Positions 1 to 10,566 of a stretch of DNA of 64,000 bases are shown piece after piece. Numbering within the stretch: the first letter of the stretch is position 1; each line of letters starts with the position of its first letter. Where the stretch lies: assembly GCA_001464385.1 (NCBI GenBank), contig LNFB01000383.1, positions 24,830 through 88,829 on the forward strand. Reading direction: 5' to 3'. Origin of the DNA: Deltaproteobacteria bacterium Ga0077550. GTDB lineage: Bacteria > Myxococcota_A > Polyangia > Nannocystales > Nannocystaceae. The notes below the pieces were generated by a model. That model ran no database searches. It had not been told where the DNA came from and saw nothing but the letters and a program-made list of their open reading frames with translations. A program made the translations under genes and the position numbers.

Positions 1-479
1 ACGCCCATCATGCGGATCTGCGTGTACGTGACGCCGAGCTGTTCTTGCTCGGGCCCCGCGCTCGCGAGAAAGTCGATGCCGGCCGGTGTGATGAGGTAGC
101 CGAACAGACCGCCGGCGAAACCGAGCACGATCGACAGCAAGAGCGCGTTGAAGAGCGCCTCGCCGGCCTTCGGCAGATCGCCCTCGGCGTACCGGCGCGC
201 GACCATGGCCTGCGCACCGACACCGATCGCTGCGAAGAAACCACCGACCGCCCAGAAGAGCGGCATGCCGACGCCGATCGCCGCCTGCGATGCGGTCGCC
301 ACCGGCCCCTCGAGATACCCGACCATCAACGTGTCGAAGTAGTTCACGAAGAACTGGGTGATCATCGCCAGCATCACCCACGTGCCGACATGGAGCACCC
401 GCTTCACCAGCGGCGCCTCGAAGGTCAGCTTGAAGACCCGTGGGGGCGCATCATCGAGGTCGGTCAGTAGCTGCGCCAG
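1..479 (-). CDS. MATE-family multidrug/Na+ efflux protein, N-terminal part only
   Basis: Reading from about 479 down to the window edge gives an uninterrupted frame with a short acidic N-terminus (LAQLLTDLDDAPPR) followed by hydrophobic segments such as WVMLAMITQFFVNYFDTLMV and FGYLITPAGIDFL. The motif VNYFDTLMVGYL and the small-residue-rich second segment (GVGMPLFWAVGGFFAAIGVG) are typical of the first helices of MATE transporters, which export drugs or metabolites in exchange for Na+ or H+. The gene continues past position 1, so the C-terminus is missing. The frame stays open upstream of 479 without an ATG; the start given is a CTG-proximal guess. It runs in the same direction as the next lipoprotein gene, about 160 bases downstream of it. 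Confidence 0.8.
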   Translation of the reverse strand, partial: MAQLLTDLDDAPPRVFKLTFEAPLVKRVLHVGTWVMLAMITQFFVNYFDTLMVGYLEGPVATASQAAIGVGMPLFWAVGGFFAAIGVGAQAMVARRYAEGDLPKAGEALFNALLLSIVLGFAGGLFGYLITPAGIDFLASAGPEQEQLGVTYTQIRMMG

Positions 480-638
480 GGCGATATCCTCGTGCGGCCA
501 TGGCTGTACCCCACCGCGGTGCGGCCGACAAGCGAGCGGGCTCGGGACGGTCCGCCCGCTGGCCGTGGCGAAGCGGCGCGGGCGCGCGTCGGGTGGGACG
601 TGCGGGCCGCAGATCGCGGTGCCGCCGCCCGCGGCCCG

Positions 639-1457
639 CTACTTGGCGGCGCGCGCCTCGAGCTGCTTGCGCAGGTCGGCCTCGAGCTTGCCCATGCACT
701 CGGGCCGGTAGCCCCGGTACGACGCCCGGATCACGCCCCGCTCGTCGACCACGAACGTGAACGGGAACTTCGGGCTCCCGTACTGCCCGGCGTAGTCCTC
801 GGCCCCGATGAGCACCTTCGCCGCCAGCTTGCGCTTGTCGATGTACTCCTTGACCGGGCCCGGGTCCTCGTCGGTCGCGATCGCGACGAGGGTCATGCCG
901 TGCTTGCGGTAGCGCCGGTAGAGCTGATCGAACTCGGGCAGCTCCTTGAGGCAGGGCTTGCACCACGTGCCCCAGAAGTTCACCAGCATCACGCGGCCAG
1001 CGTAGGTCTTGTTGGTGCTCGACTTGCCGTCGACCGAGCGGAGGTCGAAGGGCTTGAGCTTGGTGCCGACGCCCTCGTCCTTGCCGCAAGAGGCGTCGAT
1101 CTTCGAGTAGACCGGCTTGGGCAACGCGTCGGCCGCGGGCGCGGGCTCGGTGGGTGCGGCCGCCGGGTCGGCCGCCGGGTCGGCGTCGCCCTCCGGGTCG
1201 ACCGGCGGATCGGCCGGCGCCGCGCCCGAGTCATCCGCGGGCCCGGGATCCGCGGGCGGCACCGAGCCCGCCGTGTTCGCGAAGTCGCTGCCCTCGTCCG
1301 CGGCGGGATCATGGGCCGCCAACACGCCGTCCGGCGAACCTCCGCCGTCCCACGTCGGCACCGTGCCGGCGGTCTTGGGACAGCCCATCAGCAGCGCGAC
1401 GACGGACGCCGCAACGATCGACGCATGGACACCAGGCTTCGACGCCGCGGACTTCAT
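639..1457 (-). CDS. TlpA/ResA-like thioredoxin-fold lipoprotein
   Basis: A 272-residue protein. It starts with a lipoprotein signal (hydrophobic stretch, then LMGC with Cys26 as the predicted lipidated residue), followed by an Asp/Pro/Ala-rich linker to about residue 115. The thioredoxin domain contains FWGTWCKPCLKEL with Cys166 and Cys169 (CKPC), and a cis-proline at Pro232 in KFPFTFVVD. This is the layout of TlpA/ResA/AhpC-TSA envelope thiol-disulfide reductases, which reduce cytochrome c or other exported apoproteins. The ATG at 1457 was chosen because it directly precedes the signal peptide; an open frame extends further upstream but reads into the next gene. No redox partner lies nearby, so the substrate is unknown. 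Confidence 0.88.
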   Translation of the reverse strand: MKSAASKPGVHASIVAASVVALLMGCPKTAGTVPTWDGGGSPDGVLAAHDPAADEGSDFANTAGSVPPADPGPADDSGAAPADPPVDPEGDADPAADPAAAPTEPAPAADALPKPVYSKIDASCGKDEGVGTKLKPFDLRSVDGKSSTNKTYAGRVMLVNFWGTWCKPCLKELPEFDQLYRRYRKHGMTLVAIATDEDPGPVKEYIDKRKLAAKVLIGAEDYAGQYGSPKFPFTFVVDERGVIRASYRGYRPECMGKLEADLRKQLEARAAK

Positions 1458-1509
1458 CGCCGGGCAAGAGTAGCAGGCAGCAGCGGCGCCGAACATCGGC
1501 GCGGGCGCG

Positions 1510-2751
1510 TCAGCCGGCGAGGACCTGCCGCAGCGTGGTCCAGATCTGGCGCAACTCGGCGGCGCCCGCGTGATAGGGCAGCAGCACCCGGACGGTGTGC
1601 CCGCTGCAGATCGTGACCAGCACGCCCTTGGCCTGCATCGCGTCGCCCAGCGCGGCGGCGGGCTGCGCATCGGAGGCCGAGGTCGCGGCGATCTCGATCC
1701 CGATCATCGCGCCCGAGCCCCGGATCTCCTTCACGCGCGGCTCGGGGTCCTCGGCGGCGATCGCCTGCAGGGTCGGGAGCTGGGCCTTGGCGGAGGCGTA
1801 GAGGCCCTCGTCCTGCATCACGCGCAGCGTCGCGACCGCGGCCGCGCACGCCAGGGGGTTGCCGCCGAACGTCGAGCCGTGGCTGCCCTTGATCATGTGC
1901 GCGGCGAGATCGGTCCGCGCGCTGCACGACGCGATCGGGAACCCGCCACCGATCGCCTTGGCCAGCCACACGATGTCGGGCGCGAGCGCCGGGTCGTCGC
2001 CGACGAGCGTGGTCCAGGCGAGGAAGTTGCCGGTGCGGCCGCTGCCGGCCTGGATCTCGTCGTCGCCGAGCAGCGCGCCGTGCCGCGTGCACAGCTCGCG
2101 TAGGCCGACGAGGAACTCGCGGCTGGCGGGGAAGATGCCGGCCTCGCCCTGGATCGGCTCGATCGCCACCATCGCGATGCGGGACGGGTAGCGCACGAAC
2201 AGCGCCTCGACGGCGTCGAGATCACCCCACGGGGCGCGCACGACGTTCATGTGCGCGAAGGCAGGGCGGTCCTCGCCGAGGCACGCGACGTAGGGCTCGC
2301 GATACGCGGCGTTCGCCGTCATCGCGATCGCGCCGAGCGTGCGTCCATGGAACGCGCGCTCGAACGCGACGACGACGTCGCGCCCGGTCGCCCGCAGCGC
2401 GAGCTTGATCGACGCCTCGGTGACCTCGGTGCCGGTGTTGCCGAGGAACGTGCGCGTGTCGGACCACGGCATGTGCTTGGCGAGCATCGCGACGAGCTCC
2501 TGCTGCGGCTCGGTCCAGAACGTGCCCGCGGCGGCGACGAGCTTGCGCATCTGGGCCTCGACGGCGGCGACCCACCGCGGGTGCGCGTGGCCGAGCGGCA
2601 GGCAGCCGATCCCGCCGACCGCGTCGAGGTAGACCTTGCCGTCGCGATCCTTCACACGCACCGATCCGCGACCCGACTCGACGTCGTCGAACACCGCACC
2701 GTCGAGCACGAGGTTGCGGTTGGCGTAGGTCGGCCAGCGGAGGTCCTGCAT
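1510..2751 (-). CDS. class III PLP-dependent aminotransferase
   Basis: A 413-residue fold-type I aminotransferase of the acetylornithine/ornithine/4-aminobutyrate group. Visible signatures are the PLP-phosphate region FLGNTGTEVTEASIKLA (about 102-118), the acidic pyridine-nitrogen motif LLGDDEIQAGSGRTG (Asp231, with Ile and Ala where most relatives have Val and Thr), and the Schiff-base lysine Lys265 in IVWLAKAIGGGF. The substrate cannot be read from sequence. It is not obviously BioA although bioF and bioD occur later in the window. The ATG at 2751 follows directly on the conserved N-terminus; longer upstream frames overlap the neighbouring gene. It ends 52 bases before the start of the TlpA-like gene. 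Confidence 0.85.
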   Translation of the reverse strand: MQDLRWPTYANRNLVLDGAVFDDVESGRGSVRVKDRDGKVYLDAVGGIGCLPLGHAHPRWVAAVEAQMRKLVAAAGTFWTEPQQELVAMLAKHMPWSDTRTFLGNTGTEVTEASIKLALRATGRDVVVAFERAFHGRTLGAIAMTANAAYREPYVACLGEDRPAFAHMNVVRAPWGDLDAVEALFVRYPSRIAMVAIEPIQGEAGIFPASREFLVGLRELCTRHGALLGDDEIQAGSGRTGNFLAWTTLVGDDPALAPDIVWLAKAIGGGFPIASCSARTDLAAHMIKGSHGSTFGGNPLACAAAVATLRVMQDEGLYASAKAQLPTLQAIAAEDPEPRVKEIRGSGAMIGIEIAATSASDAQPAAALGDAMQAKGVLVTICSGHTVRVLLPYHAGAAELRQIWTTLRQVLAG

Positions 2752-2797
2752 GCCCCAAGCTATGGCAGCGGCCCGCGGTGGAATCAAGCGCGCAACC

Positions 2798-3934
2798 TCA
2801 ATAGCGGACGATGAGTCCCGAGCCGTGGAAGAGCCACTGCGCGCGCGTGCTGGCGCGCGATGTGCCGGAGTTGCGCGGCCGCGTGAACGCGACGGCGCCG
2901 ACGACGAGGGTGAGCATCGCGAGGCCGGCGGAGACACCGATCATCACGTTGGTCGCCTTCTGCATCTCTTCGAACCGCGCCTCTTCGTCGTGCGGGTAGA
3001 GGTCGACCTCGGGCTCACCAGGGCGCGGGTCGGGCGGCGGGTTCTCCTTGAAGTTCTCCACCTCGCGCCGGTAGTCCTTGCCCGCCGCGAGCGTCAGCCC
3101 GCCGAGCACGCCCACCGCCACGAGCGAGGCCGAGGTCGTCGCGACGCCGGTCCAGAACGCCGGGCGCAACCACTTGCCGCGGGCCCGCGGCGTCCCGCTC
3201 GGCGGCGGCTCGCGATCGCGGGGCACGGTCGGCGCGTCGAAGCGCTCGACGACGATCGTCTGCGTCTCGCCGGCGCGCACCTCGATCACCCGCTGGCGGC
3301 GCTGACCCGGGACCGCTCCCTCGAGCTCGACGTCCACGCGGCCCGGCGCGACGAGCACGGGGAAGTCGTCGCGCGGCGTCACGCGCCCGTTGATCCGGAC
3401 CTCGCGCAGCTGCACGCCCACGACGACCTCGAGCCGGAGCTCGACCACCCGCGGCATCACCCGATCGAGCAACGCGACGAGCTCGTCGCGATGGGACCCG
3501 CACAGCGCCTTGTCGACGTCGTCGACCGCGCAGGCCGGCAGCCCGAGGTAGCGGCGCGCGGCGATCGCCGCCGCGACGTCGTCCCCGGCACGCTCGTGGC
3601 TGAGCGCCACGTTCTTCAGCGCGGCCTCGGCGGGGAACGCCGCGAACGCCTGCTCGAACTCGATGGCCGCGAGCGCATAGGCGCCGCGGAAGTAGTGCAC
3701 CCGCCCCTGCTGGAAGTGCTCGGCGAACGCCTTCACCATGCTGTCGTGGATGGTGTCGGTGGCCGACGCCGCGCCGTCCGGCGCGACCTCCTCGGCGGGC
3801 GTCTCCTCGGCCGGCGTCTCCTCGGCCGGCGCGTCGATCGGCTCGGGCTCGGCGCGCGCCTCGACGCGCAGGGGCGCGGCTGCGCAGGGAATCGCGACGC
3901 ACGCGGCGGTCAGACAGCGAAGGAGGAACACCAT
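2798..3934 (-). CDS. exported protein with TPR-like and membrane segments, partner of the upstream Ser/Thr kinase
   Basis: A 378-residue protein with an N-terminal signal peptide (FLLRCLTAACVAIPCAAA), an acidic Pro/Glu repeat (AEETPAEETPAEE), then a helical region resembling TPRs (HFQQGRVHYFRGAYALAAIEFEQAFAA and so on). A beta-rich part follows (REVRINGRVTPRDDFPVLVAPGRVDVELEG) that resembles PEGA domains. Near the C-terminus two hydrophobic segments (about 258-285 and 332-352) flank a charged loop. This architecture (signal, TPR-like, PEGA, two membrane segments) is common beside myxobacterial Ser/Thr kinases. It starts 6 bases after the kinase stop codon, so the two are almost certainly co-transcribed. 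No catalytic motif is visible. Confidence 0.72.
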   Translation of the reverse strand: MVFLLRCLTAACVAIPCAAAPLRVEARAEPEPIDAPAEETPAEETPAEEVAPDGAASATDTIHDSMVKAFAEHFQQGRVHYFRGAYALAAIEFEQAFAAFPAEAALKNVALSHERAGDDVAAAIAARRYLGLPACAVDDVDKALCGSHRDELVALLDRVMPRVVELRLEVVVGVQLREVRINGRVTPRDDFPVLVAPGRVDVELEGAVPGQRRQRVIEVRAGETQTIVVERFDAPTVPRDREPPPSGTPRARGKWLRPAFWTGVATTSASLVAVGVLGGLTLAAGKDYRREVENFKENPPPDPRPGEPEVDLYPHDEEARFEEMQKATNVMIGVSAGLAMLTLVVGAVAFTRPRNSGTSRASTRAQWLFHGSGLIVRY

Positions 3935-3940
3935 GGAGGA

Positions 3941-5737
<1,797 letters not shown>

Positions 5738-6091
5738 GGGCGCGAGTGCACGGCGCCGACGATGCGGACGAACGAGCCCTCCGATCGTTGACGATACGCG
5801 AAACCCCCCGGGGGATCACGGGCTGGACACGTGTCTGGGGCGCGCCCGAGGCGGTTTGCTGCATCGCCGCATCAGGGGCGCACGGGCCGTCGGCGGCGGC
5901 TTTCGGAGGTATGCCAGCTACGGCCGAATGGCCGCCTGCGCGGCCGGGCAGGGGGAGCAGATCTCGGAGATCGCTCTTGCACGCGCTGAATTGTTTGATG
6001 GGCCATCTCTGCGCCACGTGGATCGACCATCTTCGGCGTGCCGAGAATTCACCCCCAAACCGCTGCGATTCTGATCGCTTAGGCAGAGCCA
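5738..6091. other. upstream region between divergent kinase and RHH genes
   Basis: No gene is supported here. The part from about 5990 to 6090 is visibly less GC-rich than the surroundings, as expected for divergent promoters serving the kinase on the minus strand and the small RHH gene on the plus strand. The plus-strand frame that stays open across it (read-through into the RHH gene) has no coding character. The operators of the RHH gene begin at 6092. Confidence 0.5.
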
Positions 6092-6141
6092 TCCACATTA
6101 TCTTGTGTGTGCGTCCAACGCGCTCCACAACATCTTGTGGA
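6092..6141 (+). promoter_or_regulatory. two tandem palindromic operator-like sites before the RHH gene
   Basis: Two copies of the pattern TCCACA-N2-ATCTTGTG start at 6092 and 6124, exactly 32 bases apart (three helical turns, same DNA face). The second copy is a perfect inverted repeat, TCCACAA-CATC-TTGTGGA (6124-6141). The first is the same palindrome with imperfect outer bases. A possible promoter lies just downstream (TTGCGT at 6149-6154, 16-base spacer, TTACTT at 6171-6176). Paired palindromes in this place are typical of autoregulation by small RHH proteins; that link is inferred. Confidence 0.6.
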
Positions 6142-6228
6142 ATGACCCTTGCGTGGGTCGATCGGTTGGATTACTTCACGGAGGAGATCTCGTCTCGACC
6201 CAGCTCGGGTGAAACGGGGGGTTTGGTC

Positions 6229-6456
6229 ATGGCAAAGCGACAAACGCGCCGCAGTATCTCTGTCAAGGGCATCACCTACCAGCGGCTCAAGAACTTCTGC
6301 GAAGAGCAGAGCTTGAGCGTCAGCGGCTACCTCGAGGACATCATCGCGGCCAAGCTCGACGCCGCGAACGTCCCGGTGCCCGAGAAGGTCGAGCCGCGGG
6401 CGACGCCGAAGACGGGCGAGCCCGAAGAGATCATCTCGCAGCACTTCACCTTCTGA
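6229..6456 (+). CDS. small ribbon-helix-helix DNA-binding protein
   Basis: A 75-residue protein. The beta strand RRSISVKGIT is followed by helix A (YQRLKNFCEEQSL) and helix B (SVSGYLEDIIAAKLDA), the pattern of ribbon-helix-helix repressors such as Arc/CopG-type regulators and antitoxins. A charged linker ends in the peptide EEIISQHFTF. The ATG at 6229 is preceded by a G-rich stretch (acgggggg) that can serve as ribosome-binding site. There is no toxin-like gene beside it, so a stand-alone regulator is more likely than a toxin-antitoxin unit. Two matching palindromes lie 88-137 bases upstream, suggesting self-repression. It sits alone between the kinase and phosphoesterase genes. Confidence 0.8.
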   Translation: MAKRQTRRSISVKGITYQRLKNFCEEQSLSVSGYLEDIIAAKLDAANVPVPEKVEPRATPKTGEPEEIISQHFTF

Positions 6457-6469
6457 AGCGCCGCTTTTG

Positions 6470-6495
6470 CGCGGGCCGGTCACGCCGGCCCCGCG
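6470..6495 (+). terminator. GC-rich hairpin after the RHH gene
   Basis: CGCGGGCCGG (6470-6479) and CCGGCCCCGCG (6485-6495) pair around a TCACG loop, with one bulged base. The hairpin starts 14 bases after the RHH stop codon. There is no T-run behind it, so it is a plausible but not a canonical intrinsic terminator. Confidence 0.45.
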
Positions 6496-6647
6496 AGTCG
6501 CGTCGAACGCCGCGCGCGGACCGCAGACTCGCCCGAACAACCGAACCATTTGCCGTCCGCGATTCCGCCTGCGTGCTCGATGGACGCGCAGGCGTCACGC
6601 AGGCTCGCCTGGCTTCGCGTTACTCTCCCCGACGAGGGCAGGCGGAG

Positions 6648-8252
6648 ATGCGGAAGAAGGACCTCGAGTCGTTCCATCGGTTGTTGTCGCGGCGCCGCGC
6701 CATGCAAGGCATGGGTGCGGTCATCGCTGGCGCGTCGGGCTGCGGCAACGACGATGCGACCGTGGCGGGCACGGACGGCTCGAGCTCCGGCTCGTCGTCG
6801 GATGCCTCGACGACGGCAGCGATGACGTCGTCGAACCCGTCGACGAGCTCGACCTCGGCCGACGGCACCGGCACCACCGAGGTGGATCCGGATTCGTCCG
6901 GCAGCGCCGACTCGACCGACGGCTCCACGGGCGAGCCCGTCGAGGAGTGCTCCGGCGACGCGGGGCTCACCGCGGCCGAGCTGCTCGCAGAGATCGACAC
7001 GATCGTCGTCGTGGTGATGGAGAACCGATCGTTCGATCACTACTTCGGCTCGGCGACGTTCCTCGAGGACTGGCAGGTCGACGGCCTCACCGGTGACGAG
7101 AGCAACCTCGACCTCGGCGGCAACGCGATCACCGTGTACGCGATGGACAACCTCGAGGTCGCCGACCCGCCGCACGAGTGGGACCCCGTCCACCTGCAGT
7201 GGAACCAGGGGAAGCTCGACGGCTTCGTCATCCAGCACGAGCTGCTGCACCCCGACAGCCACACCGAGGTGATGGGCTACTACGTCCGCTCGCAGCTGCC
7301 GATCACGTACGCGCTGGCCGAGAGCTACACGCTGTGCGACCGCTGGCACGCGGCGCTGCTGGGCCCGACGTGGCCCAACCGCTTCTACATCCACTGCGCC
7401 AGCGCCGACGGCCAGCAGGACAACTTCCCGGTCGTCGGCCTCGAGACCATCTGGGAGGTGCTCGCGGCCCAGAACCCGCCGATCAGCGCGCGCAACTACT
7501 ACAGCGATGTGCCGTGGGTGTGGGGCGCCTTCGCCAACCCGTTCGCCAGCTACACCGACGGCATCGACGAGTTCTTCGGCGCGGCCGAGGCCGGCACGCT
7601 GCCGCAGTTCGTGGTCATCGATCCGAACTTCGGCCTGCTCGGCGGCGGCGAGGGGCAGAACGACGACCACCCCGACGCCAACGTCACGATGGGTCAGATC
7701 CTCCTGGCGTCGGTGCACGAAGCGCTCGCCCAGAGCCCGCAGTGGAGCCGTTGCCTGCTCGTCATCACGTACGACGAGCACGGCGGGTTCTACGACCACG
7801 TCAACCCGCCCGAGACCGTCGACGTCGAGCCGGCGTTCGCCCGCCTCGGCTTCCGCGTGCCGTCGATCGTGATCGGACCCCACGTCCGTCGCGGCTGCAT
7901 CAACAACACGTTGCTCGAGCACGTGTCGATCATCTCGACGCTGACGGCGCGGCACGGCCTCGCGCCGATGAACGACCGGGTGAGCGCGACCGCCGACCTG
8001 TCGAGCTGCATCAACCCCAACTACCTCGACGATCCGCAGCCGCCGGCGCAGCTGCCGAAGATCGCCGCGCGACTCGGCGACCTGCTCGCGACCCAGGGCC
8101 CCAAGAAGGGTCACCCCGAGATGCGCGAGCTCATCGCCAAGGGCGACATCCCGATCCCGGCGCACCGCCGTCACCCCGGGGCCAGCCGCGACGTCGCCTT
8201 GGAACTCATCACCCAGGCCCAGCGGCTCGGGGTCCTGACGCTGGTCGACTGA
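6648..8252 (+). CDS. phosphoesterase / phospholipase C-family lipoprotein
   Basis: A 534-residue exported enzyme. The N-terminus (SRRRAMQGMGAVIAGASGC) combines twin arginines with a lipobox-like ASGC, so Tat export and lipidation are likely. A long Ser/Thr/Asp linker follows to about residue 100. The catalytic domain opens with IVVVVMENRSFDHYFG, the hallmark of the phosphoesterase family that holds bacterial phospholipase C and AcpA acid phosphatase. Later metal-binding stretches include YDEHGGFYDHVNPP and a C-terminal histidine region. It probably hydrolyses phospholipids or phosphate esters outside the cell. The ATG at 6648 has GGCGGAG just in front; an upstream in-frame ATG at 6573 would put extra residues before the signal peptide. 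dnaX follows 11 bases downstream. Confidence 0.87.
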   Translation: MRKKDLESFHRLLSRRRAMQGMGAVIAGASGCGNDDATVAGTDGSSSGSSSDASTTAAMTSSNPSTSSTSADGTGTTEVDPDSSGSADSTDGSTGEPVEECSGDAGLTAAELLAEIDTIVVVVMENRSFDHYFGSATFLEDWQVDGLTGDESNLDLGGNAITVYAMDNLEVADPPHEWDPVHLQWNQGKLDGFVIQHELLHPDSHTEVMGYYVRSQLPITYALAESYTLCDRWHAALLGPTWPNRFYIHCASADGQQDNFPVVGLETIWEVLAAQNPPISARNYYSDVPWVWGAFANPFASYTDGIDEFFGAAEAGTLPQFVVIDPNFGLLGGGEGQNDDHPDANVTMGQILLASVHEALAQSPQWSRCLLVITYDEHGGFYDHVNPPETVDVEPAFARLGFRVPSIVIGPHVRRGCINNTLLEHVSIISTLTARHGLAPMNDRVSATADLSSCINPNYLDDPQPPAQLPKIAARLGDLLATQGPKKGHPEMRELIAKGDIPIPAHRRHPGASRDVALELITQAQRLGVLTLVD

Positions 8253-8263
8253 GTGAGGCCGCT

Positions 8264-10516
8264 TTGAGCTACGTCGTCCTCGCGCGCAAGTACCGGCCGC
8301 TCCGCTTCGCCGACATGGTCGGGCAGGAGCACATCGGCCGGACCCTCGGCAACGCCATCACCCAGGATCGTGTCCACCACGCGTACCTCTTCGCGGGGGC
8401 GCGCGGCCTGGGCAAGACCACGACCGCGCGCATCTTCGCCAAGGCGCTGGTGTGCGAGCGCGGGCCGTCACCCGAGCCGTGCAACGCGTGCGAGCAGTGC
8501 ATCTCGGTGACCGAGGGCCGCTCGGTCGATGTCATCGAGATCGACGGCGCGAGCAACAACTCGGTCGAGAACATCCGCAGCCTCCGCGAGCAGGTCAACT
8601 ACCTGCCGCAGACCGCTCGACGAAAGGTCTACATCATCGACGAGGTCCACATGCTGACCACGTCGGCCTTCAACGCGCTGCTGAAGACGTTGGAGGAGCC
8701 GCCGGCCCACGTGAACTTCGTGTTCGCGACGACCGAGCCACACAAGGTGCTGGCGACCATCCTCTCGCGGGTGTCGCGGCTGGACTTCCGCCGCGTGTCG
8801 ATCGCGGAGACGGTCGCCCACCTCGAGGACATCCTGCGCCGCGAGGAGCTCGGCGTCGACGCGGCCGGCCTGCGCATGGTCGCGCGCGCCGCCGGCGGCT
8901 CGGTCCGCGACGCGATGACACTGCTGGATCAGGTGCTCGCGTTCGCGGCCGATCCGAAGCACGTCACCGAGACCGAGGCCCGCGCCGTGCTCGGCCAGGC
9001 CGAGCGCACGGCGGTCAGCGGGCTGGTCGACGCGGTCCTTGCCCGCGATCCGGATCTCGTGCTCGAGCGCTTCGATGCGCTCGCGGCCGCCGGCCATGAT
9101 CTCACCGTGCTGTCGCTGCAGATGCTCGAGGATCTCCGCGATCTGACGGTGGCCCGCGCGTGCCGCAACCGCGAGATGTTCGTCGACGCCACCGCCGACG
9201 AGCTCGAGGAGCTCACGCGTCGCGCCGCGGCGGTCGACGTGGCCACGCTGGCGCAGACCTTCGATCGCCTGTGGCGCGTCATCGATCGGCTGCCGATGGC
9301 GCGCTCGCAACGCCTCGTGCTCGAGATGGGACTGCTCGGCCTCGCGCAGCGCGAGCCGCTCGTGCCGCTGGGCGATCTGATCGAGCGCCTCGGCGCGCTC
9401 GGCGAGGGCGGAGCCGGGGGCGGTGGTGGCTCTGGTCGCGCGCCGGCACGGGGCACGGAGCGCGCGGCACCACGGCCCGCGGCGCCCGCCCGTCGCGCCG
9501 CGCCCGAGGCGGGTGAGGCGGCGAGCTTCGAGCCCACGATGCCGACGTTCGAGCCCACGACGCCGACGTTCGCGCCCGCGACACCGACGTTCGAGCCCAC
9601 GACACCGACGTTCGAGCCCACGACGCCGACGTTCGAGCCCACACCGCGGAGCTCCGAGCCCGCGCCGTTCGAGCCCGCCCTCGCGCCGTTCGAGTCGCAC
9701 CCGACGCCGACGCCGATCGCCGTCGCACCCGAGCCGCCGCCGCGCGAGCCCGAGCCGCCGCGCGCCTCCGAGCCGCCGCGCGCGGTGCCGAGCCCCGCGA
9801 CCGTCGACACTCCGTTCGCGCGCGGGCTGTGGGAGCTCGCGCAGCGCAACGGTGTCATCGGTTCCAACCACGGCCGCGATGCAGCGCCTGGCCGCGACGA
9901 CGACGTGCCGCACGCCGCGACGCTCGACGACACCGCCATGCCGGCGAGCCGACCCGCGACGAACGGGGCGTCGGCGCCCCGCACCAACGGGCACGCGGCC
10001 GCGAGTCCGTCGGCCTCGGGCGCTGCGACGACGACGACGCTCGCCAGTGGCGGCACGCCGATCACACCTCCGCCGCCCGTCGACGACACGCACGACGACG
10101 ACGACGTCGCGGACGCCGAGTCGTTCGCGGCGTGGAGCCTCCTGGTCGCGAGCGTGAACGAGCGGGACCAACGCTCGGCGCTGCTCAGCGACCTCGGCTT
10201 GGTGCAGTACGCCAACGGTGTGCTGCGCGTCGCGGCGACGCGGGGCAGCTTCGCCCACGCGGGGCTGGTGGCGGGCGACCTACGATCGCTGGTCGAGCAG
10301 GTCGCCCGCGAGCTCAACGACGGACCGGTCTCGCTCGAGCTCGTGGACGACGAGCCGCGCCTCCCGGATCGGCCGAGCCTCGGCCTCGTGCATCGGCGTC
10401 GCCGCGCCCGGCTCGAGGCGCGGGTCGCCGCGGAGGCGCGCGAGCACCCGACGATCACCGCGCTGCTGCGGGATTTCGACGCAAAGATCGCCTCCACGCG
10501 ACCGATGCGCGAGTGA
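8264..10516 (+). CDS. dnaX: DNA polymerase III subunit gamma/tau
   Basis: A 750-residue clamp-loader ATPase that loads the beta clamp (dnaN, 40 kb) onto primed DNA. It opens with LSYVVLARKYRPLRFADMVGQEH, has Walker A GARGLGKTT (45-53), the four zinc-binding cysteines (64, 73, 76, 79), Walker B IIDEVHML and the SRC-type motif ILSRVSRLDF. Beyond about residue 380 it becomes Pro/Glu-rich, with six 7-residue FEPTTPT-like repeats (about 422-463), before a folded C-terminal part that would match the tau tail. The TTG at 8264 has GAGTGAGG in front; an in-frame CTG overlapping the previous stop is an alternative. It leads a dnaX-ybaB-recR series. No slippery frameshift site was identified. Confidence 0.95.
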   Translation: MSYVVLARKYRPLRFADMVGQEHIGRTLGNAITQDRVHHAYLFAGARGLGKTTTARIFAKALVCERGPSPEPCNACEQCISVTEGRSVDVIEIDGASNNSVENIRSLREQVNYLPQTARRKVYIIDEVHMLTTSAFNALLKTLEEPPAHVNFVFATTEPHKVLATILSRVSRLDFRRVSIAETVAHLEDILRREELGVDAAGLRMVARAAGGSVRDAMTLLDQVLAFAADPKHVTETEARAVLGQAERTAVSGLVDAVLARDPDLVLERFDALAAAGHDLTVLSLQMLEDLRDLTVARACRNREMFVDATADELEELTRRAAAVDVATLAQTFDRLWRVIDRLPMARSQRLVLEMGLLGLAQREPLVPLGDLIERLGALGEGGAGGGGGSGRAPARGTERAAPRPAAPARRAAPEAGEAASFEPTMPTFEPTTPTFAPATPTFEPTTPTFEPTTPTFEPTPRSSEPAPFEPALAPFESHPTPTPIAVAPEPPPREPEPPRASEPPRAVPSPATVDTPFARGLWELAQRNGVIGSNHGRDAAPGRDDDVPHAATLDDTAMPASRPATNGASAPRTNGHAAASPSASGAATTTTLASGGTPITPPPPVDDTHDDDDVADAESFAAWSLLVASVNERDQRSALLSDLGLVQYANGVLRVAATRGSFAHAGLVAGDLRSLVEQVARELNDGPVSLELVDDEPRLPDRPSLGLVHRRRRARLEARVAAEAREHPTITALLRDFDAKIASTRPMRE
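9527..9652 (+). repeat. six 21-base tandem repeats inside dnaX
   Basis: Six in-frame copies of a 21-base unit, approximately TTCGAGCCCACGACGCCGAC plus G, encode FEPTTPT-like heptads in the linker of DnaX. The first five copies are nearly identical at DNA level and the last diverges, a sign of recent unit duplication. Confidence 0.8.
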
Positions 10517-10566
10517 GCCGGCCGGCCGGGTGACTTAATCCGGAGCGCGCCCTAAGCTCCGGCGTC

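Noticed and set aside
1510..2751. bioA
   Set aside because: It is a class III aminotransferase, but it is 29 kb from bioF-bioD and nothing in its motifs points to DAPA synthesis.
6092..6141. DnaA boxes of a second origin
   Set aside because: TCCACA/TGTGGA are shared with DnaA boxes, but the sites form phased palindromes before an RHH gene and there is no AT-rich unwinding tract or replication gene nearby.
8253..8263. 4.5S RNA gene before dnaX
   Set aside because: Some bacteria have ffs there; only 11 bases separate dnaX from the phosphoesterase gene.
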